A stretch of 6,790 bases of DNA from assembly GCA_027349615.1 (NCBI GenBank), contig DAIEML010000129.1, positions 1 through 6,790 on the forward strand. The letters run 5' to 3'. The DNA is from Ignavibacteriales bacterium. Lineage in GTDB: Bacteria; Bacteroidota; Ignavibacteria; Ignavibacteriales; Ignavibacteriaceae. Shown here piece by piece: positions 1-5,465 of this stretch (position 1 is its first letter; each line of letters starts with the position of its first letter). The notes under the pieces are model-generated. The model was not told the origin of the DNA and did not search any database. It saw only the letters and a program-made list of their open reading frames with translations. Both the position numbers and the translations under genes were made by a program.

Positions 1-520
1 TTGAAAGCGCAACACGGCTGTGTGCAATATCTCCAACAATACAAACTTTCAAACCTTCAAGCTTTCTTAATTTTTCTCTGATTGAATACATATCCAACAA
101 AGCTTGAGTTGGATGCTCGTGAATTCCGTCGCCGGCATTAATTATATTTGCATCGCAAATTTTTGTTAAGAACAAAGGTGAACCCGCTGCAGAATGCCTG
201 ACAACAACCATATCAACTTTCATCGCTTCGATGTTTCTCATCGTATCTTTGAATGATTCACCTTTACTAACGCTGCTAGATGAAACAGCAAAATTTATTG
301 AATCTGCAGATAATCTTTTTTCAGCAAGTTCAAATGAAATTCGAGTGCGGGTTGAATTTTCATAAAAAAGATTTACAATCGTTTTTCCTTGAAGCGTTGG
401 AACCCTTTTAATTGGCCTTTCTAAAACTTCTCGAAATGTAGTTGCAGTATCCAAAATTAATTGAATATCATCTTTGGGAACTCCTTGAAGTCCTAATAAA
501 TGTCTGCTTGATAATGGCAT
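1..520 (-). CDS. pyrB: Aspartate carbamoyltransferase catalytic chain, 3' end missing
   Basis: Catalyses carbamoyl phosphate + L-aspartate to N-carbamoyl-L-aspartate, the committed step of cytosolic pyrimidine synthesis. My translation from the ATG at 520 gives 173 residues before the window edge, roughly the first 55-60 percent of a family member of about 300 residues. It covers the carbamoyl-phosphate-binding domain and the start of the aspartate domain. Visible landmarks are the phosphate-binding STRTR motif (residues 56-60, inside FYENSTRTR), the S-x-x-x-K-G-E loop (K86), the HPTQ motif (136-139) and the GDIAHSRVA stretch (163-171). The start is supported by an AAAGAG ribosome binding site about 6 nt upstream. 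The gene lies 19 nt downstream of pyrR in the same direction, so it is very likely co-transcribed and under the PyrR leader. Truncation is due only to the window boundary. The motif set separates it from ornithine carbamoyltransferase. Confidence 0.96.
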   Translation of the reverse strand, partial: MPLSSRHLLGLQGVPKDDIQLILDTATTFREVLERPIKRVPTLQGKTIVNLFYENSTRTRISFELAEKRLSADSINFAVSSSSVSKGESFKDTMRNIEAMKVDMVVVRHSAAGSPLFLTKICDANIINAGDGIHEHPTQALLDMYSIREKLRKLEGLKVCIVGDIAHSRVALS

Positions 521-539
521 AAAAATCTCTTTATAAAAT

Positions 540-1085
540 TTATTCTTCTTTAGAATCGATTAAGTAAATTGCATCTTCACCATCGATTTCTAACATTTTT
601 ACTTTTATTTCTTCGTTGTTAGAAGTCGGTACATTTTTTCCAACATAGTCTGCACGAATTGGAAGTTCTCTGTGTCCACGATCTATTAAAACACATAACT
701 GAATTGTATTTGGACGACCGAGATCCATAATTGCATTAAGTGCTGATCGAACTGTTCTTCCTGTAAATAAAACGTCATCTATTAAGATGATATTTTTGTC
801 GTTGATATCAAATGTAATATTGGAGACTGAAACCTCTGGCTGCTTTAGTCTCATTCTAAAATCATCTCGATATAAAGTTACATCCAAAACTCCGAGCGGC
901 AGCTCAATGTTTTCAATTTCTTTTATCTTGGAAAAAATTCTATTTGCTAAAAATTCCCCTCTGGTTCTCATACCCATCAAAACTAAATTTTGTGAGCCTT
1001 TATTTCTTTCCAAAATTTCGTGTGCAATTCTTGTAATTATGCGGGTTAGCCCTGCATCATCAACTATTTTCGATTTTATTTTCAT
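540..1085 (-). CDS. pyrR: PyrR, pyrimidine operon regulator with uracil phosphoribosyltransferase fold
   Basis: PyrR binds mRNA leaders of pyr genes when UMP/UTP is plentiful and favours transcription termination; many members also convert uracil + PRPP to UMP. The protein has 181 residues, normal for the family. Visible signatures are RIITRIAHEI (15-24), GMRTRGEFLANRI (38-50), the DVTLYRDD stretch (68-75), the PRPP-binding loop IILIDDVLFTGRT (99-111) with paired aspartates D103/D104, and DRGHRELPIRADYVGKNVPT (135-154), which is characteristic of PyrR rather than of other phosphoribosyltransferases. It is the first gene of a pyrR-pyrB operon and is preceded by its own candidate binding hairpin and terminator, so autoregulation is expected. 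The only nearby ribosome binding site is AGAGG at 1101-1097, 11 nt before the ATG; this is a little far and lies inside the terminator stem. Identity is secure; enzymatic activity is inferred from the intact PRPP loop. Confidence 0.97.
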   Translation of the reverse strand: MKIKSKIVDDAGLTRIITRIAHEILERNKGSQNLVLMGMRTRGEFLANRIFSKIKEIENIELPLGVLDVTLYRDDFRMRLKQPEVSVSNITFDINDKNIILIDDVLFTGRTVRSALNAIMDLGRPNTIQLCVLIDRGHRELPIRADYVGKNVPTSNNEEIKVKMLEIDGEDAIYLIDSKEE

Positions 1086-1089
1086 ATAT

Positions 1090-1121
1090 AAAAAATCCTC
1101 TTTGGCTAATTGCCGCAGAGG
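1090..1121 (-). terminator. Attenuator terminator of the pyrR-pyrB leader
   Basis: On the minus strand CCTCT (1121-1117) pairs with AGAGG (1101-1097), then a 2x2 mismatch, then GGC (1114-1112) pairs with GCC (1106-1104) around an AATTA loop. A run of six T follows at 1095-1090. This is an intrinsic terminator placed 4 nt before the pyrR start codon and downstream of the PyrR-binding hairpin, the arrangement expected of PyrR-controlled attenuation. The 3' arm also contains the pyrR ribosome binding site. The hairpin is seen directly; conditional use is inferred. Confidence 0.8.
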
Positions 1122-1151
1122 TTCTCGTTTTAATTTCTATTTTGATTTCAT

Positions 1152-1182
1152 CCTTTTCCATCTCTCTGGATAGAGTTAAAGG
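1152..1182 (-). promoter_or_regulatory. PyrR-binding RNA hairpin (anti-antiterminator)
   Basis: The minus-strand RNA folds into a lower stem CCTTT/AAAGG (1182-1178 with 1156-1152), a 3-nt bulge AAC (1177-1175), and an upper stem TCTATC/GATGGA (1174-1169 with 1162-1157, one T-G wobble). It is capped by the hexaloop CAGAGA (1168-1163). This matches the known PyrR binding-loop consensus (as I recall it, ARUCCNGNGAGGYU, with CNGNGA as the hexaloop), and the changed stem positions remain paired. CAGAG of the loop (1168-1164) can alternatively pair with CTCTG (1120-1116) of the terminator's 5' arm, giving a plausible antiterminator switch, though only 5 bp long. Binding is inferred from motif, structure and its position just before pyrR. 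Confidence 0.82.
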
Positions 1183-1199
1183 TAATTTATTTAACATTA

Positions 1200-1207
1200 C
1201 AAAACTA
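1200..1207 (-). promoter_or_regulatory. Candidate pyr operon promoter, TAnnTTTG-type -7 element
   Basis: TAGTTTTG on the minus strand matches the Bacteroidota -7 consensus TAnnTTTG. It would start transcription near 1190-1195, just upstream of the PyrR-binding hairpin, which is where a leader promoter should be. I do not see a good -33 TTTG or TTG at the usual distance. An overlapping alternative is a sigma70-like TAATGT at 1199-1194. Confidence 0.35.
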
Positions 1208-1245
1208 AAACTAATGGATTTAAAAGTAAAGACGCAATCTCGACG

Positions 1246-1277
1246 AAAATAAAAAAGGGATCTAAAAAGATCCCTTT
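1246..1277 (-). terminator. Intrinsic terminator of the OmpA-family gene
   Basis: A perfect 10-bp stem AAAGGGATCT/AGATCCCTTT with a 4-nt TTTT loop (1277-1254 on the minus strand) is followed by a T-rich tail, TTT then A then TTTT. It starts 23 nt after the stop codon of the upstream gene. The plus strand lacks a T tract after the stem, so it works in the minus direction. It separates the OmpA transcript from the pyr leader. Confidence 0.9.
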
Positions 1278-1300
1278 ATCGAAACTATACAAAATAAATA

Positions 1301-2440
1301 CTATTTGTTTAAAATTTTAAATTCAATTCTTCTATTTAAAGCACGACCTTCTGCGGTTTTATTAGACATTATAGGATTGGCTGAACCTAATCCAATAGTT
1401 GTTAATCTATCCGAAGAAACGCCTTTGGAAACTAAGAAGTTTTTTACTGTTTCCGCTCTAGCTAGAGATAATTTTTGATTAGCTTTTTCTGAGCCAACAT
1501 TATCCGAATAACCCTGAATCTCAACTTTAATTTCAGGGTGATTCAATAAAATTTCAGCTGCATTATATAATATCGGTATCGATTCTGAACGTAATGTAGT
1601 TTTATCAAAATCAAAATTAACTCCAATTAAAACCCAATTACTTGGTGCTGGCGCCCCACCTCCAACAATTGTTGGTGTGTTACGTTTTACAATATCTTCA
1701 ATTCTATTGTAATCAACTTCTGTTGGTTGAGTTTGATATTTCTTAACTATATCTTCAATTTTAGCATAATCCACAGCGCTTACACCTTCATATTCATCAT
1801 TCAAATTGGACCTTACACCTTTTGCGAAATAATACATCAATCCTAGATTCATATTCATATACGTATCTGTGTTTCCGCCTAAAAGTCCTCCTGAGTTAGT
1901 TCCATATACACCATCAAATTTACTTGAGGGAAGTGTACTATAACCTAATTCTGTATTTAATTTCCAATTTTTCCCAAGATTCCATTCTGCTCCGAAACTA
2001 ATATTTAATTTATAATCTGTATTAGATTTATTCAAATTTGCCGTAGGTGAATTTTTAATAGTATAAGAAACTCCACCAACTCCTACACCAAAATAAGGGG
2101 AAACTGGCTCAACCGGAGCTAAGTAATAAAGTAAGTCAAAATTTCCAGCTAAAGTATTATTTGTGACTTTTGCTGTGCCAACTTTTCCATCTAATTGAAA
2201 GTAGCTCCCATTTAATCTTACGCCAACGTGCTCAGAGAAATTTCTTTGAATTGAGAGATAACCTCCAAAATTTCCAGCACCAGTAACCGTTGTATTTGTA
2301 CTTATATACCGGTCAAAAATTCCACCAAATCCAAATGCCCAGCTATTTTGTGCCAACCAATCATATCTTGCACTAGTTTGTGCATATGATGTAGCGAAAA
2401 AAATTACAACTATGAAAAATGAATACACAATTTTTTTCAT
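1301..2440 (-). CDS. OmpA-family outer membrane protein, beta-barrel plus peptidoglycan-binding domain
   Basis: A 379-residue exported protein. Residues 1-21 form a signal peptide (MKK, hydrophobic core, cleavage after SYA-Q). Residues about 25-208 have alternating aromatic/hydrophobic strands and glycine-rich turns typical of an eight-strand OmpA-like barrel, ending with LGLMYYFAKG. A linker (about 209-270) holds two copies of a VDYxxIEDIVK motif 19 residues apart (223 and 242). Residues about 272-377 are an OmpA domain: NFDFDKTTL, EIQGYSDNVGSE, KLSLARAETVKNFL and EGRALNRRIEF. D313 and R328, 15 apart as in E. coli OmpA, are the likely diaminopimelate-binding pair. It probably tethers the outer membrane to peptidoglycan; any porin role is unknown. 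It is monocistronic, with a terminator downstream. The ribosome binding site is weak (GGGA, 8 nt before the ATG). Family assignment is firm; the specific name is not. Confidence 0.93.
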   Translation of the reverse strand: MKKIVYSFFIVVIFFATSYAQTSARYDWLAQNSWAFGFGGIFDRYISTNTTVTGAGNFGGYLSIQRNFSEHVGVRLNGSYFQLDGKVGTAKVTNNTLAGNFDLLYYLAPVEPVSPYFGVGVGGVSYTIKNSPTANLNKSNTDYKLNISFGAEWNLGKNWKLNTELGYSTLPSSKFDGVYGTNSGGLLGGNTDTYMNMNLGLMYYFAKGVRSNLNDEYEGVSAVDYAKIEDIVKKYQTQPTEVDYNRIEDIVKRNTPTIVGGGAPAPSNWVLIGVNFDFDKTTLRSESIPILYNAAEILLNHPEIKVEIQGYSDNVGSEKANQKLSLARAETVKNFLVSKGVSSDRLTTIGLGSANPIMSNKTAEGRALNRRIEFKILNK

Positions 2441-2665
2441 ATACAGTATCCCATATTATTTTATTTTGATAAATCTTGGATTATGTTAAAATTAAACCTT
2501 AATCTATAATCTATTTAGATTTAATTTATTAGAAATTTTCATGAGATACAATCTTTTTCGTCAAAATCCTCATTAAATTTTTCATGTACCTTTGGATTTT
2601 TTAACTCAAGAAGTTAAATTAGTTTTATAAATTTTAAATGATGATTTAATTAAATATTTAATTTT
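2441..2665. other. AT-rich divergent intergenic region between the ompA-like gene and tRNA-Pro
   Basis: This 225-nt region must hold the promoters for both the minus-strand OmpA-family gene and the plus-strand tRNA-yajQ unit. On the plus strand a TATAAA (2626-2631) is a possible -10 for the tRNA. A 7-bp inverted repeat TTTAACT/AGTTAAA with a 5-nt loop (2600-2618) sits just upstream and could be an operator or chance in AT-rich DNA. On the minus strand TTGACG (2564-2559) is a good -35 hexamer, but no convincing -10 lies 16-18 nt further on. I see no open reading frame of note here. Confidence 0.4.
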
Positions 2666-2740
2666 CGGGGTGTAGCGCAGCCCGGTTAGCGCGCTTCGTT
2701 CGGGACGAAGAGGTCCCCGGTTCGAATCCGGGCACCCCGA
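2666..2740 (+). tRNA. tRNA-Pro, anticodon CGG
   Basis: A full cloverleaf can be drawn. The acceptor stem is CGGGGTG/CACCCCG (2666-2672 with 2733-2739). The D stem is GCGC/GCGC (2675-2678 with 2689-2692). The anticodon stem is CTTCG/CGAAG (2694-2698 with 2706-2710), with loop TTCGGGA and anticodon CGG at 2701-2703. The variable loop has 5 nt, and the T stem is CCCGG/CCGGG around TTCGAAT. The C1-G72 pair and A73 discriminator (2740) are proline identity features, and the anticodon arm matches that of E. coli tRNA-Pro(CGG) from memory. It reads CCG codons. CCA is not encoded (the bases after A73 are CAAC), so it needs CCA-adding enzyme. The yajQ start codon follows 19 nt later. Confidence 0.97.
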
Positions 2741-2759
2741 CAACAAATCGAGTTAACAA

Positions 2760-3257
2760 ATGGCACAAAATCATTCTTTCGATATTGTTTCAGAAATAGA
2801 TTTTCAAGAAGCGGATAATGCGGTCAACCAAGCTATTAAAGAAATTCATCAACGTTATGATTTAAAAGATTCTCAAACAGAAATTGAGTTGAATAAAAAA
2901 GACAAATTTATTTCTATTAATACTAAAGATGATTATTCCTTAAAAGCTAGCATTGATATTCTGCAAACCAAATTTATAAGAAGAGGAATTTCTGTAAAAG
3001 CTTTAAAAATTGGAGAGCCTGAACCTGCAGCTAGCGGCAGATTAAAATTAAGAATTGATCTGCAAAGCGGAATTTCAACTGAGAACGCAAAAATTATTAC
3101 AAAAATGATTAAGGACAGCAAATTGAAAGTCAACGCGCAAATTCAGGATGAACAAATCCGTGTGCAAGCGGCTAAGATTGACGACTTACAAAGTGTTATT
3201 AAATTGGTTAAAGAAGCCGAGCTTAGTTTTCCTACACAATTTGTAAACATGAAATAA
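2760..3257 (+). CDS. yajQ: YajQ-family nucleotide/cyclic di-GMP-binding protein (DUF520)
   Basis: A 165-residue cytosolic protein, the usual size for YajQ. Family landmarks are SFDIVSEIDFQEADNAVNQAIKEI near the N-terminus (residues 6-29), then RYDLKDS (32-38), SGRLKLRIDLQSGI (91-104), AKIITKMIKDSKLKVNAQIQ (109-128), DDLQSVIKLVKEAE (141-154) and the terminal FPTQFVNMK. The family has two ferredoxin-like domains. Some members bind cyclic di-GMP or nucleic acid and affect transcription, but the role here is unknown. The stretch RVQAAKIDDLQ departs from the RVxGKxxDDLQ form I know from other members. The ATG lies 19 nt after tRNA-Pro with only a weak GAG upstream, so translation probably starts on a short leader made by tRNA 3' processing. 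It ends 7 nt from the stop codon of the convergent polymerase gene, which leaves no room for a terminator between them. Confidence 0.96.
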   Translation: MAQNHSFDIVSEIDFQEADNAVNQAIKEIHQRYDLKDSQTEIELNKKDKFISINTKDDYSLKASIDILQTKFIRRGISVKALKIGEPEPAASGRLKLRIDLQSGISTENAKIITKMIKDSKLKVNAQIQDEQIRVQAAKIDDLQSVIKLVKEAELSFPTQFVNMK

Positions 3258-3264
3258 CTTTCAG

Positions 3265-4950
3265 CTAAGAGGCATATGCCATCAACAACTTTTCCTTTCC
3301 CAATGAATTAACAATCAGAAATTCCTCTTCACTTACTTTTTCTTTGTCGCCATAATATTTATTTTCTACACTATCCTTTTGATTATTAGATTTTATTACG
3401 AGAGAAGAAAGAACTTCCAATTTCTCCACTACCAAATTATTACAGTCTTCAGCATCAATTTTTCCTTCAAGCAAATACGGACCCATCGAAAGAGTATACT
3501 CAGCATATTTTAAATACACATTTGGAAATATTACTGCTTCAAAAGTTCCGGTTAAATCTTCAAGCGATAGAAACTTCATTATTTTTTCATTCTTAGTTCT
3601 TATTCGTTTTGATGTCATATACCAACCGATCATCTTAACATTTTTCCCACGGTATTTGTTCATATCTTTAGCATGAATAATTGAAGGGTCGTTAGTAAAT
3701 TTTTTGTAGAAATAAAGAGGATGGCGAGTAACCATATAATCAAAACTTTCGTATTCGTGCATACATATTTCTTCAAGGCTGTAATTGATGTTTATCTTCA
3801 CTTGCTGTTCAAGCCAAAACGTTTCGTTCATAAAAAGATCATTATAATTCTGATCTAAAATTTTACGGCGGTTAATGTAAATATCCAAAAGGCGCAAAAG
3901 TTCCGGACGCGTTTGCTTGAAGCACCCCAATGCACCGCATTTTATTAAAATCGAAGTCTCGTCGTAAGCCAAGCCTGTACGTATTAGAAAATCCGGAAGA
4001 GAAACAAATCGCCCATTCTCTTTTCTTTCTGACAGAATTCTATCAATAGAATTTTTTGAAAGATTTTTTACAGCCATTAACCCAATACGAATATTTTTGC
4101 CGCTCCCGGTATACTCATACTTACTTTGATTTATGCACGGCAGATGAATCTTTAATCCCATTCTTTTTGCTTCCTGAATGTAAACCGCTGCAGAATAAAA
4201 GCCGCCGCCGTTGCTTAACACATTTGCTACAAATTCTGCCGGATAATGCGCTTTGAGATAAGCAACCTGAAAAGAAAGCAAAGCAAAAGATGCACTGTGT
4301 GCCTTGCAAAAAGAATATCCTGCAAACGATTCGATTTGTTCCCATAATTCATTTGTTTGCTCATCGGTTAAATTTTTATCTCTGCATGATGTATAAAATT
4401 TACGAACAATATATCCCATCGCTTTATGAGAACGCATCTTCCCGCTCATTGCTCTGCGCATTAAATCAGCTTCTTCAAATGTAAGCCCCGCAATATAATG
4501 AGCAACTTTAATAACATCTTCTTGATAAATCATCACTCCGTAAGTTTCACCGAGGTACTTTTCCATTTGTGGAATTAAATATTTTCTTCGTTCAGGATTT
4601 TTATGCCTTGCAATAAATTCCTGCATCATTCCGCTTTCAGCAACGCCGGGGCGAATAATAGAGCTAGCTGCCGTCAACATTTCAAATGTTTGTACATCAA
4701 GCCGACGAAGCAGTGAGCGCATTCCCGGTGATTCAATATAAAAACAACCGATTGTGTTTCCGGTTCTTATCAAATTTTTTGTAGCTTCATCATTAAACAA
4801 CATTTCAAAATCGAAAATATCAAAATCGACATCAGTCGCATTTCGCGGAATTATTGGATAAAGCCTATGAATGCTTAAGCTATTGCGCCATTGCGGCGGC
4901 ATTTTATAAGCAGAAGCAATATCAATATTTACATTTTGATTAAATTTCAT
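3265..4950 (-). CDS. dnaE: DnaE-like DNA polymerase III alpha, N-terminally truncated (no PHP, palm almost absent)
   Basis: From the ATG at 4950 the product has 561 residues, against about 1000-1100 for intact DnaE/DnaE2 proteins. It holds the fingers region: GNTIGCFYIESPGMRSLL (64-81), AASSIIRPGVAESGMM (94-109), YGVMIYQEDVIKVAHYIAGL (137-156), RRAMSGK (165-171) and FAGYSFCKAHSASFALLSFQ (209-228). A helix-hairpin-helix region follows (about 285-330), then an OB-fold (about 435-498). There is no tau-binding tail, as in error-prone DnaE2/ImuC-type polymerases, which the GGGFYSAAVYIQEAKR segment also resembles. The PHP domain and the palm PDxDxDF motif are absent; VNIDIAS (7-13) may be the remnant of the third catalytic aspartate segment. 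It cannot polymerise alone. No missing part is found upstream: the frame closes at a TAA at 5049-5047. Alternative in-frame starts are TTG 5007 and ATG 4968; none has a ribosome binding site. The long intact frame argues for recent truncation or a retained non-catalytic role. Confidence 0.85.
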   Translation of the reverse strand: MKFNQNVNIDIASAYKMPPQWRNSLSIHRLYPIIPRNATDVDFDIFDFEMLFNDEATKNLIRTGNTIGCFYIESPGMRSLLRRLDVQTFEMLTAASSIIRPGVAESGMMQEFIARHKNPERRKYLIPQMEKYLGETYGVMIYQEDVIKVAHYIAGLTFEEADLMRRAMSGKMRSHKAMGYIVRKFYTSCRDKNLTDEQTNELWEQIESFAGYSFCKAHSASFALLSFQVAYLKAHYPAEFVANVLSNGGGFYSAAVYIQEAKRMGLKIHLPCINQSKYEYTGSGKNIRIGLMAVKNLSKNSIDRILSERKENGRFVSLPDFLIRTGLAYDETSILIKCGALGCFKQTRPELLRLLDIYINRRKILDQNYNDLFMNETFWLEQQVKININYSLEEICMHEYESFDYMVTRHPLYFYKKFTNDPSIIHAKDMNKYRGKNVKMIGWYMTSKRIRTKNEKIMKFLSLEDLTGTFEAVIFPNVYLKYAEYTLSMGPYLLEGKIDAEDCNNLVVEKLEVLSSLVIKSNNQKDSVENKYYGDKEKVSEEEFLIVNSLGKEKLLMAYAS

Positions 4951-4955
4951 TATAA

Positions 4956-4981
4956 ATATAGTGAACATTTGCCCACTATAT
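4956..4981 (-). promoter_or_regulatory. Dyad, candidate operator of the truncated dnaE
   Basis: Perfect 8-bp arms ATATAGTG (4956-4963) and CACTATAT (4974-4981) flank a 10-nt spacer whose centre (C4966-G4971, A4967-T4970) is also symmetric, giving 10 of 13 matched positions. The dyad ends 5 nt before the ATG at 4950, where a repressor would block expression. DnaE2/ImuC genes are commonly LexA-controlled, so a LexA-type site is one reading. I cannot match it to a known LexA consensus for this lineage. Confidence 0.4.
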
Positions 4982-5159
4982 CTATGCTTTTCTGCAACCA
5001 AAATCAAGGAAAGAATTAAGAAAAGAAAACTGGATGATAAAAAATTTTATCGTGTATATGTAATAAAAATTATTCAAAATAGGTAGATAAAAAAAGAGGT
5101 ATTCAAAGTTGGCAATTTGATAATTAAATTTTACCTGCGTTATGGAAAGGAAATCTACA

Positions 5160-5366
5160 ATGGAAAAAAAACATACAACGGACGAGGACTTGGTATGGAT
5201 CTGCCAATATTGCGGAGAGTCAAATTCAGTTTGGATTGATTTGACAATTGAAGGCAAACAGGATTTCATAGAAGATTGTAGTGTTTGCTGCCGGCCAAAC
5301 AGAATTATAATTTCAATGGACGAGGATAACAATATCTTCATCGAATCAAGACATTACGATGAATGA
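5160..5366 (+). CDS. Small CPXCG-type cysteine-rich protein, probable zinc binder
   Basis: A 68-residue acidic protein with two Cys-x2-Cys knuckles, C15-x2-C18 and C40-x2-C43 (followed by C44). They are separated by a conserved-looking core, VWIDLTIEGKQDFIEDC. The order of knuckle, D-L-x-x-E-G, F-I-E-D-C-x-V-C-C and a beta-rich acidic tail fits the CPXCG cysteine-rich protein family, whose function is unknown. The first knuckle here is CQYC, lacking the usual proline. I chose ATG 5160 because AAAGGA (5146-5151) lies 8 nt before it. The in-frame ATG at 5142 would add six residues but has no ribosome binding site. The gene is divergent from the truncated dnaE and convergent with ftsZ, so context gives no functional hint. 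The likely structure is a zinc ribbon; partner and role are not known. Confidence 0.85.
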   Translation: MEKKHTTDEDLVWICQYCGESNSVWIDLTIEGKQDFIEDCSVCCRPNRIIISMDEDNNIFIESRHYDE

Positions 5367-5388
5367 TAATAATCCCTTAAATTATCAT
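5363..5388 (+). repeat. Inverted repeat overlapping the stop of the cysteine-rich protein gene
   Basis: ATGATAAT (5363-5370) and ATTATCAT (5381-5388) are perfect 8-bp arms with a 10-nt spacer, spanning the TGA at 5364-5366. The stem is nearly all A-T and no T run follows, so it is at best a weak terminator or RNA end-stabilising hairpin. It may be chance in AT-rich DNA. I see no convincing terminator for ftsZ on the other strand in 5367-5465. Confidence 0.35.
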
Positions 5389-5465
5389 AAATGCTTTGCT
5401 GAGTAAATTACTTCTCTCTTGCAAAAATTTAATTACAATAAAATATATTTAGACTAATATAACAA

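Noticed and set aside
787..1173. Plus-strand open frame of 128 codons opposite pyrR
   Set aside because: It is antisense to a clear pyrR gene and to its leader hairpins, has no recognisable family, and its composition is that of a reversed coding strand.
3271..3280. Perfect 10-bp palindrome GGCATATGCC near the yajQ/dnaE convergence
   Set aside because: It has no loop and no T tract and lies within the dnaE coding end; as a hairpin it gives only 3 bp, so it is not a supported terminator.
4056..4484. Several short open frames on both strands inside the polymerase gene
   Set aside because: They overlap the well-conserved fingers and helix-hairpin-helix coding sequence and have no ribosome binding sites or family features.
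4870..5007. Split-intein explanation for the truncated DnaE, as in cyanobacterial split dnaE
   Set aside because: The N-terminal residues show no intein C-terminal block (no HN-C/S/T junction before the fingers), so trans-splicing is not supported.
5036..5051. Palindromic GATAAAA-AA-TTTTATC between the divergent dnaE and cysteine-rich protein genes
   Set aside because: The A/T runs make such symmetry likely by chance, and it does not sit at a recognisable promoter.
4982..5341. Minus-strand open frame of 119 codons that could have been the missing N-terminal part of DnaE
   Set aside because: Its translation is low-complexity and hydrophobic with no PHP or palm motif, it lies in another frame, and most of it is the reverse of the cysteine-rich protein gene.
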